In this document: positions 8,243 through 16,521 of the stretch, one piece after another
Layout: every line of letters starts with the position of its first letter
Position numbering within the stretch: position 1 is the first letter of the stretch
Assembly (NCBI RefSeq): GCF_025137375.1
Contig: NZ_CP073720.1
Coordinates: forward strand, 954,501-1,018,500
Direction: 5' to 3'
Length of the DNA: 64,000 bases
Source: Dactylosporangium fulvum
Lineage (GTDB): Bacteria; Actinomycetota; Actinomycetes; Mycobacteriales; Micromonosporaceae
The notes under the pieces: generated by a model
Told to the model about the DNA's origin: nothing
What the model saw: the letters and a program-made list of their open reading frames with translations, nothing else
Databases searched by the model: none
Position numbers and translations under genes: made by a program

Positions 8243-9500
8243 CCTGGAGCGTGATCGGCTCGGCGTGGTCGCGGTCGCGCCAGTCCTCGGGCAGCAGGTG
8301 GTCGAGCACGTCGTCGACGGTGACCGCACCGACCAGCTTGTCGTTGTCGTCGACCACCGGCATCACCACCAGGTTGTAGGTCGCCATCCGGCGGGTGATC
8401 TCGGCCAGGGTGGTGCCCGGGGCGAGCGGGTCGATGTCGTTGTCTACCACGCCGCCGAGCAGGGCCGACGGCGGTTCGCGCAGCAGCCGCTGGAAGTGCA
8501 CGACGCCGAGATAACGGCCGGTGGGCGTGGCCATCGGCGGTCGCGTGACGAAAACGCCGGCGGCGACCGCGGGGGAGAGCTGCGGCTCCCGGATGCGGGC
8601 CAGCGCCTCGGCGACCGTCGCGTCCGGCGCCATGACGATCGGCTCGGAGGTCATGACCGAGCCGGCGGTGCCGGGCAGGTAGTCCAGCAGCGCACGCACC
8701 GGCGATGCCTCGTCGGGCTCCATGAGGTCGAGCAGGACCTCCTGCTCCGGCTTCGGCATTTCGGAGAGCAGGTCGGCGGCGTCGTCCGGGTCCATCTCCT
8801 CCAGCACGTCGGCCGCCCGCTGCGGCTCGAGCGCCGTGATGATCTCCAGCTGGTCGTGCTCGGGCAGTTCCTCGAGCACGTCGGCGAGGCGCTCGTCGTC
8901 CAGCGCGGCCGCGACCTCGACCCGGCGGGTCTCGGAGAGGTCCTGCAGGACGTTGGCGAGGTCGGCGGGGCGCATGTTGTCGAGCACCGCCAGCAGTCCG
9001 GCGGTGCCCTGCTCCTCGGGCGTCCCGGTCAGCCCGCCGACCTCGTTCCACTCCAGCTGGTTGAGGTGACCCCGGCGGGTGAGCCGCCTGGTGAACTCGC
9101 GGACCGCCACCCTGGTGAGTGACCACTCACCGGTGCGGTCGGCCTCCATCGCCACGTCGACCACGGTGCCCGTGCGCTCGCTGGCGTTGATGGTGACGTG
9201 CCGGTCGAGGAAGTCCTCGAGCACCAGCAGCTCACCGGGGCGCTTCTCGAACCGCCGCAGGTTGAGCGTGCCGGTGTTGAGCACCACGGCGTCGGGCTCG
9301 ATCGCGGTGATCCGCCCGATCGGCAGGAAGATCCGCCGCCGCATCGGCATCTCGGCGATCAGGCCGACGACCCGGGGCGGCTGGTTGCCCGTCCGGGCAC
9401 GCGCGACTACGTCGCGCACTCGCCCGACCTGGTCACCGTTCGGATCGAACACGTTCAGGCCGGCGAGGCGCGCCACATAGACTCGCGGCGCAGTGCTCAC
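8226..9500 (-). CDS. MgtE N-domain/CBS protein without the transport domain
   Basis: 424 residues. A PRC-barrel-like N-terminal part (VYVARLAGLNVFDPNGDQVGRVRDVVA) is followed by an MgtE intracellular N domain (about 150-285: repeated LADVLEELPEHDQ, AADVLEEMDPDDAADLLSEM helices) and two CBS motifs (about 285-415, ending VDDNDKLVGAVTVDDVLDHLLPEDWR). The five-helix membrane domain of real MgtE magnesium channels is absent, so this is a soluble sensor-like protein, probably binding Mg2+ or nucleotides. GTG start. The divergent phzF-like gene begins only 32 bases away, so at least one transcript must have a very short leader. Confidence 0.87.
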   Translation of the reverse strand: MSTAPRVYVARLAGLNVFDPNGDQVGRVRDVVARARTGNQPPRVVGLIAEMPMRRRIFLPIGRITAIEPDAVVLNTGTLNLRRFEKRPGELLVLEDFLDRHVTINASERTGTVVDVAMEADRTGEWSLTRVAVREFTRRLTRRGHLNQLEWNEVGGLTGTPEEQGTAGLLAVLDNMRPADLANVLQDLSETRRVEVAAALDDERLADVLEELPEHDQLEIITALEPQRAADVLEEMDPDDAADLLSEMPKPEQEVLLDLMEPDEASPVRALLDYLPGTAGSVMTSEPIVMAPDATVAEALARIREPQLSPAVAAGVFVTRPPMATPTGRYLGVVHFQRLLREPPSALLGGVVDNDIDPLAPGTTLAEITRRMATYNLVVMPVVDDNDKLVGAVTVDDVLDHLLPEDWRDRDHAEPITLQGGGRG

Positions 9501-9501
9501 A

Positions 9502-9513
9502 AGGCTTAAGCCT
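9502..9513. promoter_or_regulatory. 12-bp palindrome in a 32-bp divergent promoter
   Basis: AGGCTTAAGCCT is a perfect palindrome lying 2 bases upstream of the MgtE_N gene start and 20 bases upstream of the PhzF gene start; TAGGCTT recurs at 9520-9526. It could be an operator acting on both genes. No regulator gene is adjacent. Confidence 0.4.
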
Positions 9514-9532
9514 ACTGATTAGGCTTCGTTCC

Positions 9533-10390
9533 ATGAGCATGGTGCGGTACTCAGTGGTCGACGTCTTCACCGACCGCCCGTTCACCGGCAATCCGCTCGC
9601 GATCGTGTTCGACGCCCAGGACCTCGCCGGCGAGCAGATGCAGGCGATCGCACGGGAGTTCAACCTTTCGGAGTCGATCTTCGTGCTCCCGCCGACCATG
9701 CCCGAGGCCACGTATCGGGTGCGCATTTTCACCCCGCAGACCGAGTTGCCGTTCGCCGGCCACCCGACCGTGGGCTGCGCGGTGACCCTGTTCCGCAACG
9801 GCGTGATCAAGGATCAGGACGTGGTCCAGGAGTGCGGCGCCGGGCTGATCCCGATCCACATCGACGACGTGCATCACAGTGCGGTCGTCACCGGCGGCCG
9901 GCCGACCGTCGGCGCGCCGCTCGACCCGGCGCCGCTGCTCACCGCCGTCGGCCTCACCGCGGACGACTTTGTCGGTCCGGCGCCGCGAAAGGCCGGCTGC
10001 GGGCTGGAGTTCACCTACCTCTCGGTGACGGACGAGGCGGTCGGCCGGGTCGGCCTGCACCGGCCGGTCGACAACGTCAGCGTCTTCCACTGGGACGCGC
10101 AGGACCGTCACGCGCACGCCCGGGTGCTGGTGCCCGACGTGGGTGTCCCCGAGGATCCGGCCACCGGTTCGGCGGCGCTGGGCCTGGGCGTCTGGCTGGT
10201 GAGCTCGGGTCTGCTGCCGGGTGACGGGCTCAGCAAGTACCACATCAGCCAGGGCCTGGAGATGCACCGTCCGTCGTCGTTGCAGTGCTCGGTGACCGCG
10301 CGTGGCGGGGAGGCGGTCTCCGCGACCGTCGCCGGTCACGTCGTGCCGATCGCCTCCGGCGAGATGACGGTGCCGCCGTTCGTCGGCTGA
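9533..10390 (+). CDS. PhzF family isomerase
   Basis: 285 residues. PhzF-type diaminopimelate-epimerase fold. Diagnostic segments: VDVFTDRPFTGNPLAIV (about 9-25), the catalytic Glu in EFNLSESIFV (about 44), FAGHPTVGCA (about 74-83), and GVPEDPATGSAALGLGVWL (about 205-223). Family members isomerise small hydroxy- or amino-acid-like substrates; outside phenazine clusters the substrate is unknown, and no phenazine genes occur here. The 3' end overlaps the convergent transporter gene by 55 bases. Confidence 0.92.
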   Translation: MSMVRYSVVDVFTDRPFTGNPLAIVFDAQDLAGEQMQAIAREFNLSESIFVLPPTMPEATYRVRIFTPQTELPFAGHPTVGCAVTLFRNGVIKDQDVVQECGAGLIPIHIDDVHHSAVVTGGRPTVGAPLDPAPLLTAVGLTADDFVGPAPRKAGCGLEFTYLSVTDEAVGRVGLHRPVDNVSVFHWDAQDRHAHARVLVPDVGVPEDPATGSAALGLGVWLVSSGLLPGDGLSKYHISQGLEMHRPSSLQCSVTARGGEAVSATVAGHVVPIASGEMTVPPFVG

Positions 10391-11355
10391 CCCGGTGCGG
10401 ACGGCCCGGGCGGCTCGCCGGGCTTGCGCCAGCGCGTGCCGAGCACCACGACCGCCACGCCGGCCAGCAGGATCCCGATGCCCGGCAGCGTGCGCGCGGC
10501 AGGCAACTGGTCGAGGAGGAGCCACGCGATGATCAGCGCGCCGGGGACCTCCAGCAGGAACAGCACCGCGACGGCGGTCGCCGAGACCCGCCGGAGGGCG
10601 TAGTTGACCAGCGTGTGCCCCAGCAACTGCGGCCCGAGGGTCATGCCGGCGATCGCCAGCCAGGTCCGCGGGTCGTAGCCGACCAGGTCCGCGCGGGTGA
10701 CGAGGCAGGTGGCGAGGAGCAGGACGGCGCAGATCGAGTAGCAGATCGAGGTGTACGTCGTCGTGGCGATGCTGGCGCGGGCGCGCTCGCCGAAGATCGT
10801 GTAGCCGGCCGCGGCGATGCCGCCCGTCAGCGCCAGGCCGTCGCCGAGGAGTGCCCGGCCGGACAGGTCGGGATCGACGCCGGTGGCGAGCGCGACGCCG
10901 GCCACCGCGAGCCCGATGCCGGCCCAGGTGCTGCGGGGAACGTGGATGCCGCGAACCGCCGAGATCAGCGCGGTCCATACCGGCGTCGTGGAGACCAGCG
11001 CGACGGACATGGCGACGCTGGTCAGCTTCGCGCTCGGCACCCAGGTGCCGAAGTGCACGGCCAGGCAGAGCCCCGACAGGGCGCTGATCCCGAGCGTGCG
11101 GCGGCCCGCGCCGGGACGCAGCAGGTCGCGCACCTCGAGCCGGCGGCGGGTCAGCGCCACCGGGGCCAGGCCGGCGACCGCGATCGCGTTGCGCCAGAAG
11201 GCGATCGCGAGCGACGGCGCGGCGGCGAACGCGATCAGCGGCGCCGACGACGAGATCGCCACGATCGATACCACAAGAGCGACGATGGTGGGAAGGCCGA
11301 CCTGGCGCATGCGTGAGATCTTGTCACTTGATGAAAACTGTCGTTGATCCGACAC
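10336..11355 (-). CDS. EamA/DMT superfamily transporter
   Basis: 339 residues with ten hydrophobic segments arranged as two EamA repeats (about 20-150 and 165-300). Typical features are the FWRNAIAVAGLAP segment after the second helix and the VLFLLEVPGALIIAWLLL region near the end of repeat two. Such drug/metabolite transporters export amino acids or small metabolites; the substrate cannot be assigned. GTG start at 11355 has AGGGG at proper distance; an ATG at 11310 is less well supported. Its last 55 bases overlap the PhzF gene on the other strand. Confidence 0.9.
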   Translation of the reverse strand: MSDQRQFSSSDKISRMRQVGLPTIVALVVSIVAISSSAPLIAFAAAPSLAIAFWRNAIAVAGLAPVALTRRRLEVRDLLRPGAGRRTLGISALSGLCLAVHFGTWVPSAKLTSVAMSVALVSTTPVWTALISAVRGIHVPRSTWAGIGLAVAGVALATGVDPDLSGRALLGDGLALTGGIAAAGYTIFGERARASIATTTYTSICYSICAVLLLATCLVTRADLVGYDPRTWLAIAGMTLGPQLLGHTLVNYALRRVSATAVAVLFLLEVPGALIIAWLLLDQLPAARTLPGIGILLAGVAVVVLGTRWRKPGEPPGPSAPGQPTNGGTVISPEAIGTT

Positions 11356-11364
11356 TTATCGACC

Positions 11365-11394
11365 CCTGTTGACAGGTAAACCGGATGTCATCCG
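11365..11394. promoter_or_regulatory. Two small palindromes in the transporter/HAD divergent promoter
   Basis: CCTGTTGACAGG (11365-11376) and CGGATGTCATCCG (11382-11394) lie side by side between the divergent starts at 11355 and 11423. TATGAT at 11404-11409 is a good -10 candidate for the HAD gene. These may be operator sites. Confidence 0.4.
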
Positions 11395-11422
11395 TTCGGT
11401 TGATATGATGGGGGCCGTTTAG

Positions 11423-12118
11423 GTGTTCCGGGCTGTCTGTTTTGACTACTTCAACACATGTACGGCGGCTGTTCGTCGAGGTGAGGACCACCGGCGCACC
11501 GCGGAGGTGCTCGGCGTCGACCCGGACGAGTGGATCGCGCTGCTCGACCGGACTTTCGAGGAACGAGCCGCCGGCGGCTACGGCAGCGACTCGATGACGG
11601 GCCTGTGGCAGCTCTGCAACGAGCTCGGCGTGGAGCCGACCGAGACACAGCTGTGCCACGCGGTCGACTTACGCCTGGCCGCCCTCCAGGCCGACGCGCC
11701 CTTACGTCCGGCCACGATTCCGGTGTTGCGCGCGCTGCGATCCGCAGGCCTGGGCATTGCGATCGTCAGCGACTGCTGGTTCGAGCTGCCCCATTTCCTG
11801 CCCCGGTCCCCGTTGGCGGGCCTGTTCGACGCGGCGGTCTACTCGTCGGAGATCGGGCACACCAAGCCGCACCCGGCGATGTACCGCACCGCGTGCGCGC
11901 TGCTCGGCGTCGAGCCCGCCGACTGCCTGTACGTCGGTGACGGCGGCAGTCTCGAGCTCACCGGCGCCGGCGCCTGCGGGCTGACCGCGGTCCGGCTCGC
12001 CGCCGGCGACCTCGGCGACCACCTGACCTACAACGACGAACCCGGCTGGTCGGGTCCGTGCATCGAAAATCTCAACGAGGTCTTGGAGCTCGTCGGGGCG
12101 CCTATGCTGGTGGCGTGA
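11423..12118 (+). CDS. HAD family hydrolase
   Basis: 231 residues, GTG start. HAD motifs: nucleophile Asp in CFDYFNTC (residues 6-13), Ser in IVSDCW (motif II), Lys in HTKPHPAMY (motif III), and VGDGGSLELTGA (motif IV). The residue two after the nucleophile is Phe instead of Asp, as in dehalogenase- and phosphonatase-like branches, and motif IV ends in Glu where Asp is usual. The substrate is therefore open. The stop codon overlaps the GTG start of the AMMECR1 gene, which suggests coupled translation. Confidence 0.88.
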   Translation: MFRAVCFDYFNTCTAAVRRGEDHRRTAEVLGVDPDEWIALLDRTFEERAAGGYGSDSMTGLWQLCNELGVEPTETQLCHAVDLRLAALQADAPLRPATIPVLRALRSAGLGIAIVSDCWFELPHFLPRSPLAGLFDAAVYSSEIGHTKPHPAMYRTACALLGVEPADCLYVGDGGSLELTGAGACGLTAVRLAAGDLGDHLTYNDEPGWSGPCIENLNEVLELVGAPMLVA

Positions 12119-12705
12119 CGGCGGCATTGTCGCTGACGGATGGCCAACTGCTCGCCCGCCTCGCCGCGGGCGCCGTCCGCGCACGGCTCGCCGGCGACCG
12201 TCTCGTCGCCCGGCTGCCCCAGGACGGCGCCCTGCATGCCGACGGCGCGTCGTTCGTGACGCTGGAGCGAGCCGGCACCCTGCGCGGCTGTGTGGGCACC
12301 CTGGAGCCGGTCCGGCCGCTGCACCGTGACGTTGTGCGCAACGCGCTGCGCGCCATGACCGACCCGCGGCTGCCCCCGGTGGCCGGCGACGACTGGCCGC
12401 TGCTCGACGTGAAGGTGTCGGTGCTCGAGCGTCCCGTGCGGGTGCCCACGCGCAGCCGCGAGGAGCTGCTGACCGTGCTGGTACCGGGCGAGCACGGCCT
12501 GATCCTCACCGACGGGCGGAGGCGGGCCACGTTCCTGCCGTCGGTGTGGTTGAAGCTGCCCGAGCCCGAGCGGTTCCTGTCGGCGCTGCTCAGGAAGGGC
12601 GGGTGGCCGTCCGACGGCTGGCCCCCGGAGGCGACGGCGTGGCGCTACGCCGCGACCGAGTTTTACGACCGGTCCCCGCGCACGCCGTTGGGGCCTGACT
12701 CCTGA
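12115..12705 (+). CDS. AMMECR1 domain protein (AmmA-like)
   Basis: 196 residues from a GTG overlapping the HAD stop codon (GTGA). PF01871 signature: FVTLERAGTLRGCVGTLEPVRPL (about 43-65), DVKVSVLE (about 98-105), and GLILTDGRRRATFLPSVW (about 128-145). In bacteria AMMECR1-family proteins often neighbour MEMO1 and radical SAM genes (the AMMECR1-MEMO-rSAM set); here the partners are a HAD protein and a conserved hypothetical, so the classic trio is not seen. Biochemical role uncertain. Confidence 0.88.
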   Translation: MTAALSLTDGQLLARLAAGAVRARLAGDRLVARLPQDGALHADGASFVTLERAGTLRGCVGTLEPVRPLHRDVVRNALRAMTDPRLPPVAGDDWPLLDVKVSVLERPVRVPTRSREELLTVLVPGEHGLILTDGRRRATFLPSVWLKLPEPERFLSALLRKGGWPSDGWPPEATAWRYAATEFYDRSPRTPLGPDS

Positions 12706-12717
12706 TTGGATGGAGTT

Positions 12718-13197
12718 ATGGACGCCCTGGTCGAAGAAGCCGTCAAGAAGGCCGCGGTCGCCTGGCTCACCGTGCCGGGCGCCGGGCCCGCCTACCTCGT
12801 CTGGTGCGCCTGGCTCGGCGGCTCGCTGCTCGTGGTCAGCGGCCCGGGCGAGCAGTCCGCACCCGGTCTGGCCGAGACGCCGACGGCGGACGTCACCCTG
12901 CGCGGCGACCACGGCGGCCGGATCGTCACCTGGCCGGCCACCGTGACCAGGATCGATCCCACCTCGGAGGAGTGGGCCGAGCTCGTGCCGCAGCTCGCCG
13001 CCAAGCGGCTCAACGGCACCACCGACCTCGCCACCACCTGGGCGGAGCGGTGTGTGGTCAGCCGCCTGATCCCGGCCGGCGGCACGCACGACCTCCCCGA
13101 CGACTCGCAGGCGGCCCCGCCGCGGCCGTCCAGCGCGACCCGGGTGCCGAAGCGCCCGTTCCGCCTCCACAAGGTCCGCGGCGCCACCAAGCGCTGA
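12718..13197 (+). CDS. Conserved hypothetical protein, possible PNPOx-like fold
   Basis: 159 residues. ATG at 12718 with GGAG upstream; only 12 bases after the AMMECR1 stop, so the HAD, AMMECR1 and this gene likely form one operon. The pattern of alternating strands (AYLVWCAWLGGSLLVVSGPGEQ, ADVTLRGDHGGRIVTWPATVTRI) resembles flavin-reductase/pyridoxamine-oxidase-like split barrels, and similar proteins are frequent in Micromonosporaceae from memory. No cofactor motif is certain. The C-terminus is basic and Pro-rich (PKRPFRLHKVRGATKR). Confidence 0.75.
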   Translation: MDALVEEAVKKAAVAWLTVPGAGPAYLVWCAWLGGSLLVVSGPGEQSAPGLAETPTADVTLRGDHGGRIVTWPATVTRIDPTSEEWAELVPQLAAKRLNGTTDLATTWAERCVVSRLIPAGGTHDLPDDSQAAPPRPSSATRVPKRPFRLHKVRGATKR

Positions 13198-13204
13198 GCG
13201 TCGA

Positions 13205-14056
13205 TCACCGCCAGCCGAGGCCGACGGCGTCGAGGCTCGCCTCCCACAGCTGGGCCGCCAGTTGAGGGTCGCTCGTCCGCGCGTTGGGCGCCGACAGTTT
13301 CCGCTTCACGTAGTAGCCGCCCGACGTGAGCTGCACCGCCGGCGTCGCCGCCAGCCAGACGAGCGTGTCCGCGCCCTGCTGGGGTGACTTGGCGAACGGC
13401 GTGATCCGGCTGGCCAGGCTGACCCCGATGCCGGCGCCGAACCGGGTGCGGACCCAGCCCGGGTGATACGACGCCGACATGATGTCCGGCCACCGGCGTG
13501 CCGCCTCGGCCGCGAAGAGGATGTTCGCCTGCTTCGCCGAGCCGTAGCGCCGCCACACTCCGGCCTTGCCTGCTCCGCGCAGGTCCGCCGGGTCGAGCGC
13601 GCCCATCGCATGGGCGCCGGACGCCGTGTTGATGATCCGCCCGTTGCGCAGTTGCTCCCGGAGCAGGTTGCTGAGCAGGAAGCCGGCCAGGTGGTTGGTC
13701 TGCAGCGTCGCCTCGAACCCGTCCTGGGTGACCACCCGGCCGGACACGACACCACCCGCGTTGTTCGCCAGAACGTCGATCCGCTGGTACCGCTGGCGGA
13801 GATGATCGACGAGGACGTGGACGTCGTCGAGACGGGCGAAATCGCTGCGGTACGCCGGGGGAGTGCGCCCGCCCGACGCGTCGCGCACCGCGGCGACGGC
13901 GGCGGTCAACCGGTCGGGATTGCGGCCCACAAGCACGACGTGGGCACCCCGGCGGGCCATGTCAACGGCGGCGGCCAGGCCAATTCCGGAGCTGGCGCCG
14001 GTGACGACAACCGTACGGCCGGTGAGATCTCCCACAGGGGCGTTCTGCGCGCTCAC
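13205..14056 (-). CDS. SDR family oxidoreductase
   Basis: 283 residues. Classical short-chain dehydrogenase features: TGASSGIG (about 19-26), NNAGG (about 97-101), Ser in INTASGAH and the YGSAK pair (about 167-171). The Arg in VGRN after beta-strand 2 favours NADP(H). The organisation (long insert between Ser and Tyr, PGWVRTRFG) is that of retinol-dehydrogenase/WW-domain-oxidoreductase-like members. Substrate unknown. Start codon is GTG. Divergent from the CoA-ester lyase. Confidence 0.9.
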   Translation of the reverse strand: MSAQNAPVGDLTGRTVVVTGASSGIGLAAAVDMARRGAHVVLVGRNPDRLTAAVAAVRDASGGRTPPAYRSDFARLDDVHVLVDHLRQRYQRIDVLANNAGGVVSGRVVTQDGFEATLQTNHLAGFLLSNLLREQLRNGRIINTASGAHAMGALDPADLRGAGKAGVWRRYGSAKQANILFAAEAARRWPDIMSASYHPGWVRTRFGAGIGVSLASRITPFAKSPQQGADTLVWLAATPAVQLTSGGYYVKRKLSAPNARTSDPQLAAQLWEASLDAVGLGWR

Positions 14057-14142
14057 GCGACGAGGTTACCGTGGCGTAGCTTGCCCTGAACCAACGCTAA
14101 GGCCAGCCAGACACCGATCGCTCGGAGCAAAGGAGCCCCGCC

Positions 14143-15096
14143 ATGGCCGCCCTCGGACGCCCGCGTCGCTCGTGCCTCGCCGTTCCAGGATCGAGCGTGA
14201 AAATGCTCGACAAGGCGCAAGGGCTCCCCGCCGACCAGGTGTTCCTCGACCTGGAGGACGCGGTCGCGCCGCTGGCGAAGCCGGAGGCGCGCAAGAACAT
14301 CGTGGCCGCGCTCAACGACGGGGACTGGACCGGCAAGACCCGCGTCGTGCGGGTCAACGACCTGACCACCCAGTGGACGTACCGCGACGTGATCGAGGTC
14401 GTCGAGGGTGCCGGTGAGAACCTCGACTGCATCATGCTGCCGAAGGTCCAGTCGGCCGGTCAGATCGAGTGGCTCGACCTCACGCTCACCCAGATCGAGA
14501 AGACGATCGGCCTGCCCGTCGGCAAGATCGGCATCGAGGCGCAGATCGAGAACGCGGCCGGGCTGGTCAACGTCGACGCGATCGCCGCCGCCTCGGAGCG
14601 GGTGGAGACGGTCATCTTCGGCCCGGCCGACTTCATGGCGTCGATCAACATGAAGTCGCTGGTCGTGGGCGCGCTGATCCCCGACTACCCGGGCGACCCG
14701 TACCACTACATCCTCATGCGCATCCTGATGGCGGCCCGGATGCACGACCTTCAGGCGATCGACGGCCCGTTCCTGCAGATCCGCGACGTCGACGCGTTCC
14801 GCGAGGTCGCCAAGCGCAGTGCCGCACTGGGCTTCGACGGCAAGTGGGTGCTGCACCCCGGCCAGATCGACGCGGCGAACGACGTCTACAGCCCGGCGCA
14901 GGAGGACTACGACCACGCCGAGCTCATCCTCGACGCGTACGACTACTACACCTCCGAGGCGGGCGGGAAGCTCGGCGCGGTCATGCTCGGCGACGAGATG
15001 ATCGACGAGGCCTCGCGGAAGATGGCCCTGGTCGTCTCCGCGAAGGGACGGGCGGCGGGCATGCGGCGTACCACGTCCTTCACCCCGCCGGCCTGA
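14143..15096 (+). CDS. HpcH/HpaI-family CoA-ester lyase (malyl-/citramalyl-CoA lyase-like)
   Basis: 317 residues. CitE/Mcl family: LAVPGSS at the N-terminus, FLDLEDAV with metal/substrate Glu-Asp (about 35-42), Arg in RVVRVND, and [14 protein letters not shown] with the Mg-binding Glu (about 131-145). The family cleaves or forms malyl-CoA, methylmalyl-CoA or citramalyl-CoA, or hydrolyses malyl-CoA. An acyl-CoA dehydrogenase at 16522 and a MaoC hydratase at 24524 could belong to the same acyl-CoA route, but the linkage is loose. Strong AAAGGAG 7 nt before ATG. Confidence 0.9.
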   Translation: MAALGRPRRSCLAVPGSSVKMLDKAQGLPADQVFLDLEDAVAPLAKPEARKNIVAALNDGDWTGKTRVVRVNDLTTQWTYRDVIEVVEGAGENLDCIMLPKVQSAGQIEWLDLTLTQIEKTIGLPVGKIGIEAQIENAAGLVNVDAIAAASERVETVIFGPADFMASINMKSLVVGALIPDYPGDPYHYILMRILMAARMHDLQAIDGPFLQIRDVDAFREVAKRSAALGFDGKWVLHPGQIDAANDVYSPAQEDYDHAELILDAYDYYTSEAGGKLGAVMLGDEMIDEASRKMALVVSAKGRAAGMRRTTSFTPPA

Positions 15097-15149
15097 GAAA
15101 ACGCGCGTCGCATTGCCCGGTGGTGGATCCGGCAGGCAGGATTTGCCCT

Positions 15150-16058
15150 ATGGCACCCGATCTACGTTCCAGCGGACCCGCCGGCAAGGGCGGCCGGCGC
15201 GACGCGAGCCGGCCGTCCTCGGCCCGGCGCACCCTGCGAGCCGTTCCGTCCAGCGGTCCAGAGCTCGCCGACGACCCCGCGGGTGAGGAGTCCACGACGG
15301 CCGAGCGGCTCGACGGCCGGGTCGCCCTGGTCACCGGGGCCGGCAGCCCCGACGGCATCGGCTACGCCACGGCCCGCCGCCTGAAATCGATGGGTGCCGC
15401 GGTCGCGATCGTCTCCACCACCCGCCGGATCCACGACCGCGCCAGCGAGCTGGGCGTCATCGGGTTCGTCGCCGATCTCACCGTCGAGGCCGAGGTCGGC
15501 GCCCTGGCCGACGCGATCAGCGATCAGCTCGGCGGGGTCGAGATCCTGGTCAACAACGCCGGCCTGGCCAGCAAGGCGAGCCCCGAGGTGCTGCGCCCCG
15601 TCGCGCAGCTCACCTACGAGGAGTGGCGCGCCGAGATCGACCGCAATCTCACGACCGCGTTCCTGGTCAGCCGAGCCTTTGTCGGCGGCATGGCCGAGCA
15701 CGGCTGGGGTCGCATCGTCAACCTCGCCGCGACCGCCGGCCCGGTCAACGCCCTGCCCGCCGAGGCGGGATACGCGGCGGCCAAGGCCGGCGTGGTCGGC
15801 CTGACGCGGGCTCTCGCGATGGAGCTCGTCGCCGACGGCATCACGGTCAACGCGGTCGCTCCCGGCATCATCCACACCGGCGCCTCGACCCTCGTCGAGC
15901 TCAAGCAGGGCTTCGGCACGCCGATGGGCCGCCCCGGCACGCCGGAGGAGGTCGCCGCCACCATCGCCTTCCTCTGCTCGCCGGGCGCGTCCTACATCAC
16001 CGGCCAGATGCTGGTCGTGGACGGCGGAAACAGCGTCCGCGAGGCCCAGTACCGCTGA
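15150..16058 (+). CDS. SDR family protein with N-terminal extension and altered catalytic Ser
   Basis: 302 residues. The first 55 residues are a basic, Ser/Pro-rich extension, then a classical SDR domain: [11 protein letters not shown] (about 63-73), NNAGLASKA, and GYAAAKAG with the catalytic Tyr and Lys. The segment preceding the Tyr reads [20 protein letters not shown]: both Ser positions of the usual NISS motif are Ala, so the Ser that helps catalysis is missing, unless the neighbouring Thr substitutes. The C-terminus [12 protein letters not shown] is FabG-like. It lies 53 bases downstream of the CoA-ester lyase on the same strand. Confidence 0.87.
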   Translation: MAPDLRSSGPAGKGGRRDASRPSSARRTLRAVPSSGPELADDPAGEESTTAERLDGRVALVTGAGSPDGIGYATARRLKSMGAAVAIVSTTRRIHDRASELGVIGFVADLTVEAEVGALADAISDQLGGVEILVNNAGLASKASPEVLRPVAQLTYEEWRAEIDRNLTTAFLVSRAFVGGMAEHGWGRIVNLAATAGPVNALPAEAGYAAAKAGVVGLTRALAMELVADGITVNAVAPGIIHTGASTLVELKQGFGTPMGRPGTPEEVAATIAFLCSPGASYITGQMLVVDGGNSVREAQYR

Positions 16059-16076
16059 CCCCACGTCCGACCCCTT

Positions 16077-16157
16077 CGCGTTGATCTTGCAGTGGTAGTG
16101 CCTGGCAAGCCGGATATCGTAGGAGTGTCGCGGCACCACAACTGCAAGATCAACGCG
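16077..16157. repeat. Palindromic intergenic repeat, copy A
   Basis: Arms of 26 bases (16077-16102 and 16132-16157) pair with two mismatches; the core is TTGATCTTGCAG...CTGCAAGATCAA flanking a 29-base centre. It sits between two convergent genes (SDR and DUF4190). The same arms recur at 33064-33135, so this is a dispersed family. It may act as a two-way terminator or be a REP-like element. Confidence 0.88.
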
Positions 16158-16170
16158 GGAACGGTGGCGG

Positions 16171-16407
16171 TCAGACGCCGAGCAGCACGATCGGGATGCC
16201 GCAGAGGCAGAGCAGTTCGGCGTAGCCGACGATCAGGGCGGTCAGTGCCAGCCAGCGGCCGGTCTCGCCGGTCCGCTTGATCTGGGCCCACGCGATGTGT
16301 CCCATGACGATGCCGAAGGGCGGCAGCAGGACGGCGAAGATCAGCGCTGCGATCGCCATCGTGTTGACGCCGGGAATCCGCTGCCGGTCGGTCGGGACCT
16401 CCTCCAC
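16171..16407 (-). CDS. Small DUF4190-type membrane protein
   Basis: 78 residues with two predicted membrane helices (about 17-35 and 52-76). The family pattern is visible: NTMAIAALIFAV, then GHIAWAQIKRTGETGRWLALTALIVGY, matching the DUF4190 motif G-H-x-A-x-x-Q-I-K-R-T-x-E-x-G-R. Start codon is GTG with only a weak ribosome site; the alternative ATG at 16359 would cut the first helix. Function unknown. It is divergent from the acyl-CoA dehydrogenase. Confidence 0.82.
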   Translation of the reverse strand: MEEVPTDRQRIPGVNTMAIAALIFAVLLPPFGIVMGHIAWAQIKRTGETGRWLALTALIVGYAELLCLCGIPIVLLGV

Positions 16408-16521
16408 CTGAGAACCATTTCACAGGGTGATGTGGTCCGCTCACATTGGCCGGACCCGCCGACGACCGCGATACTGCCTGCATACCCGCCGGTAACTTGC
16501 GCTGACCAACGGAGGTCGACC

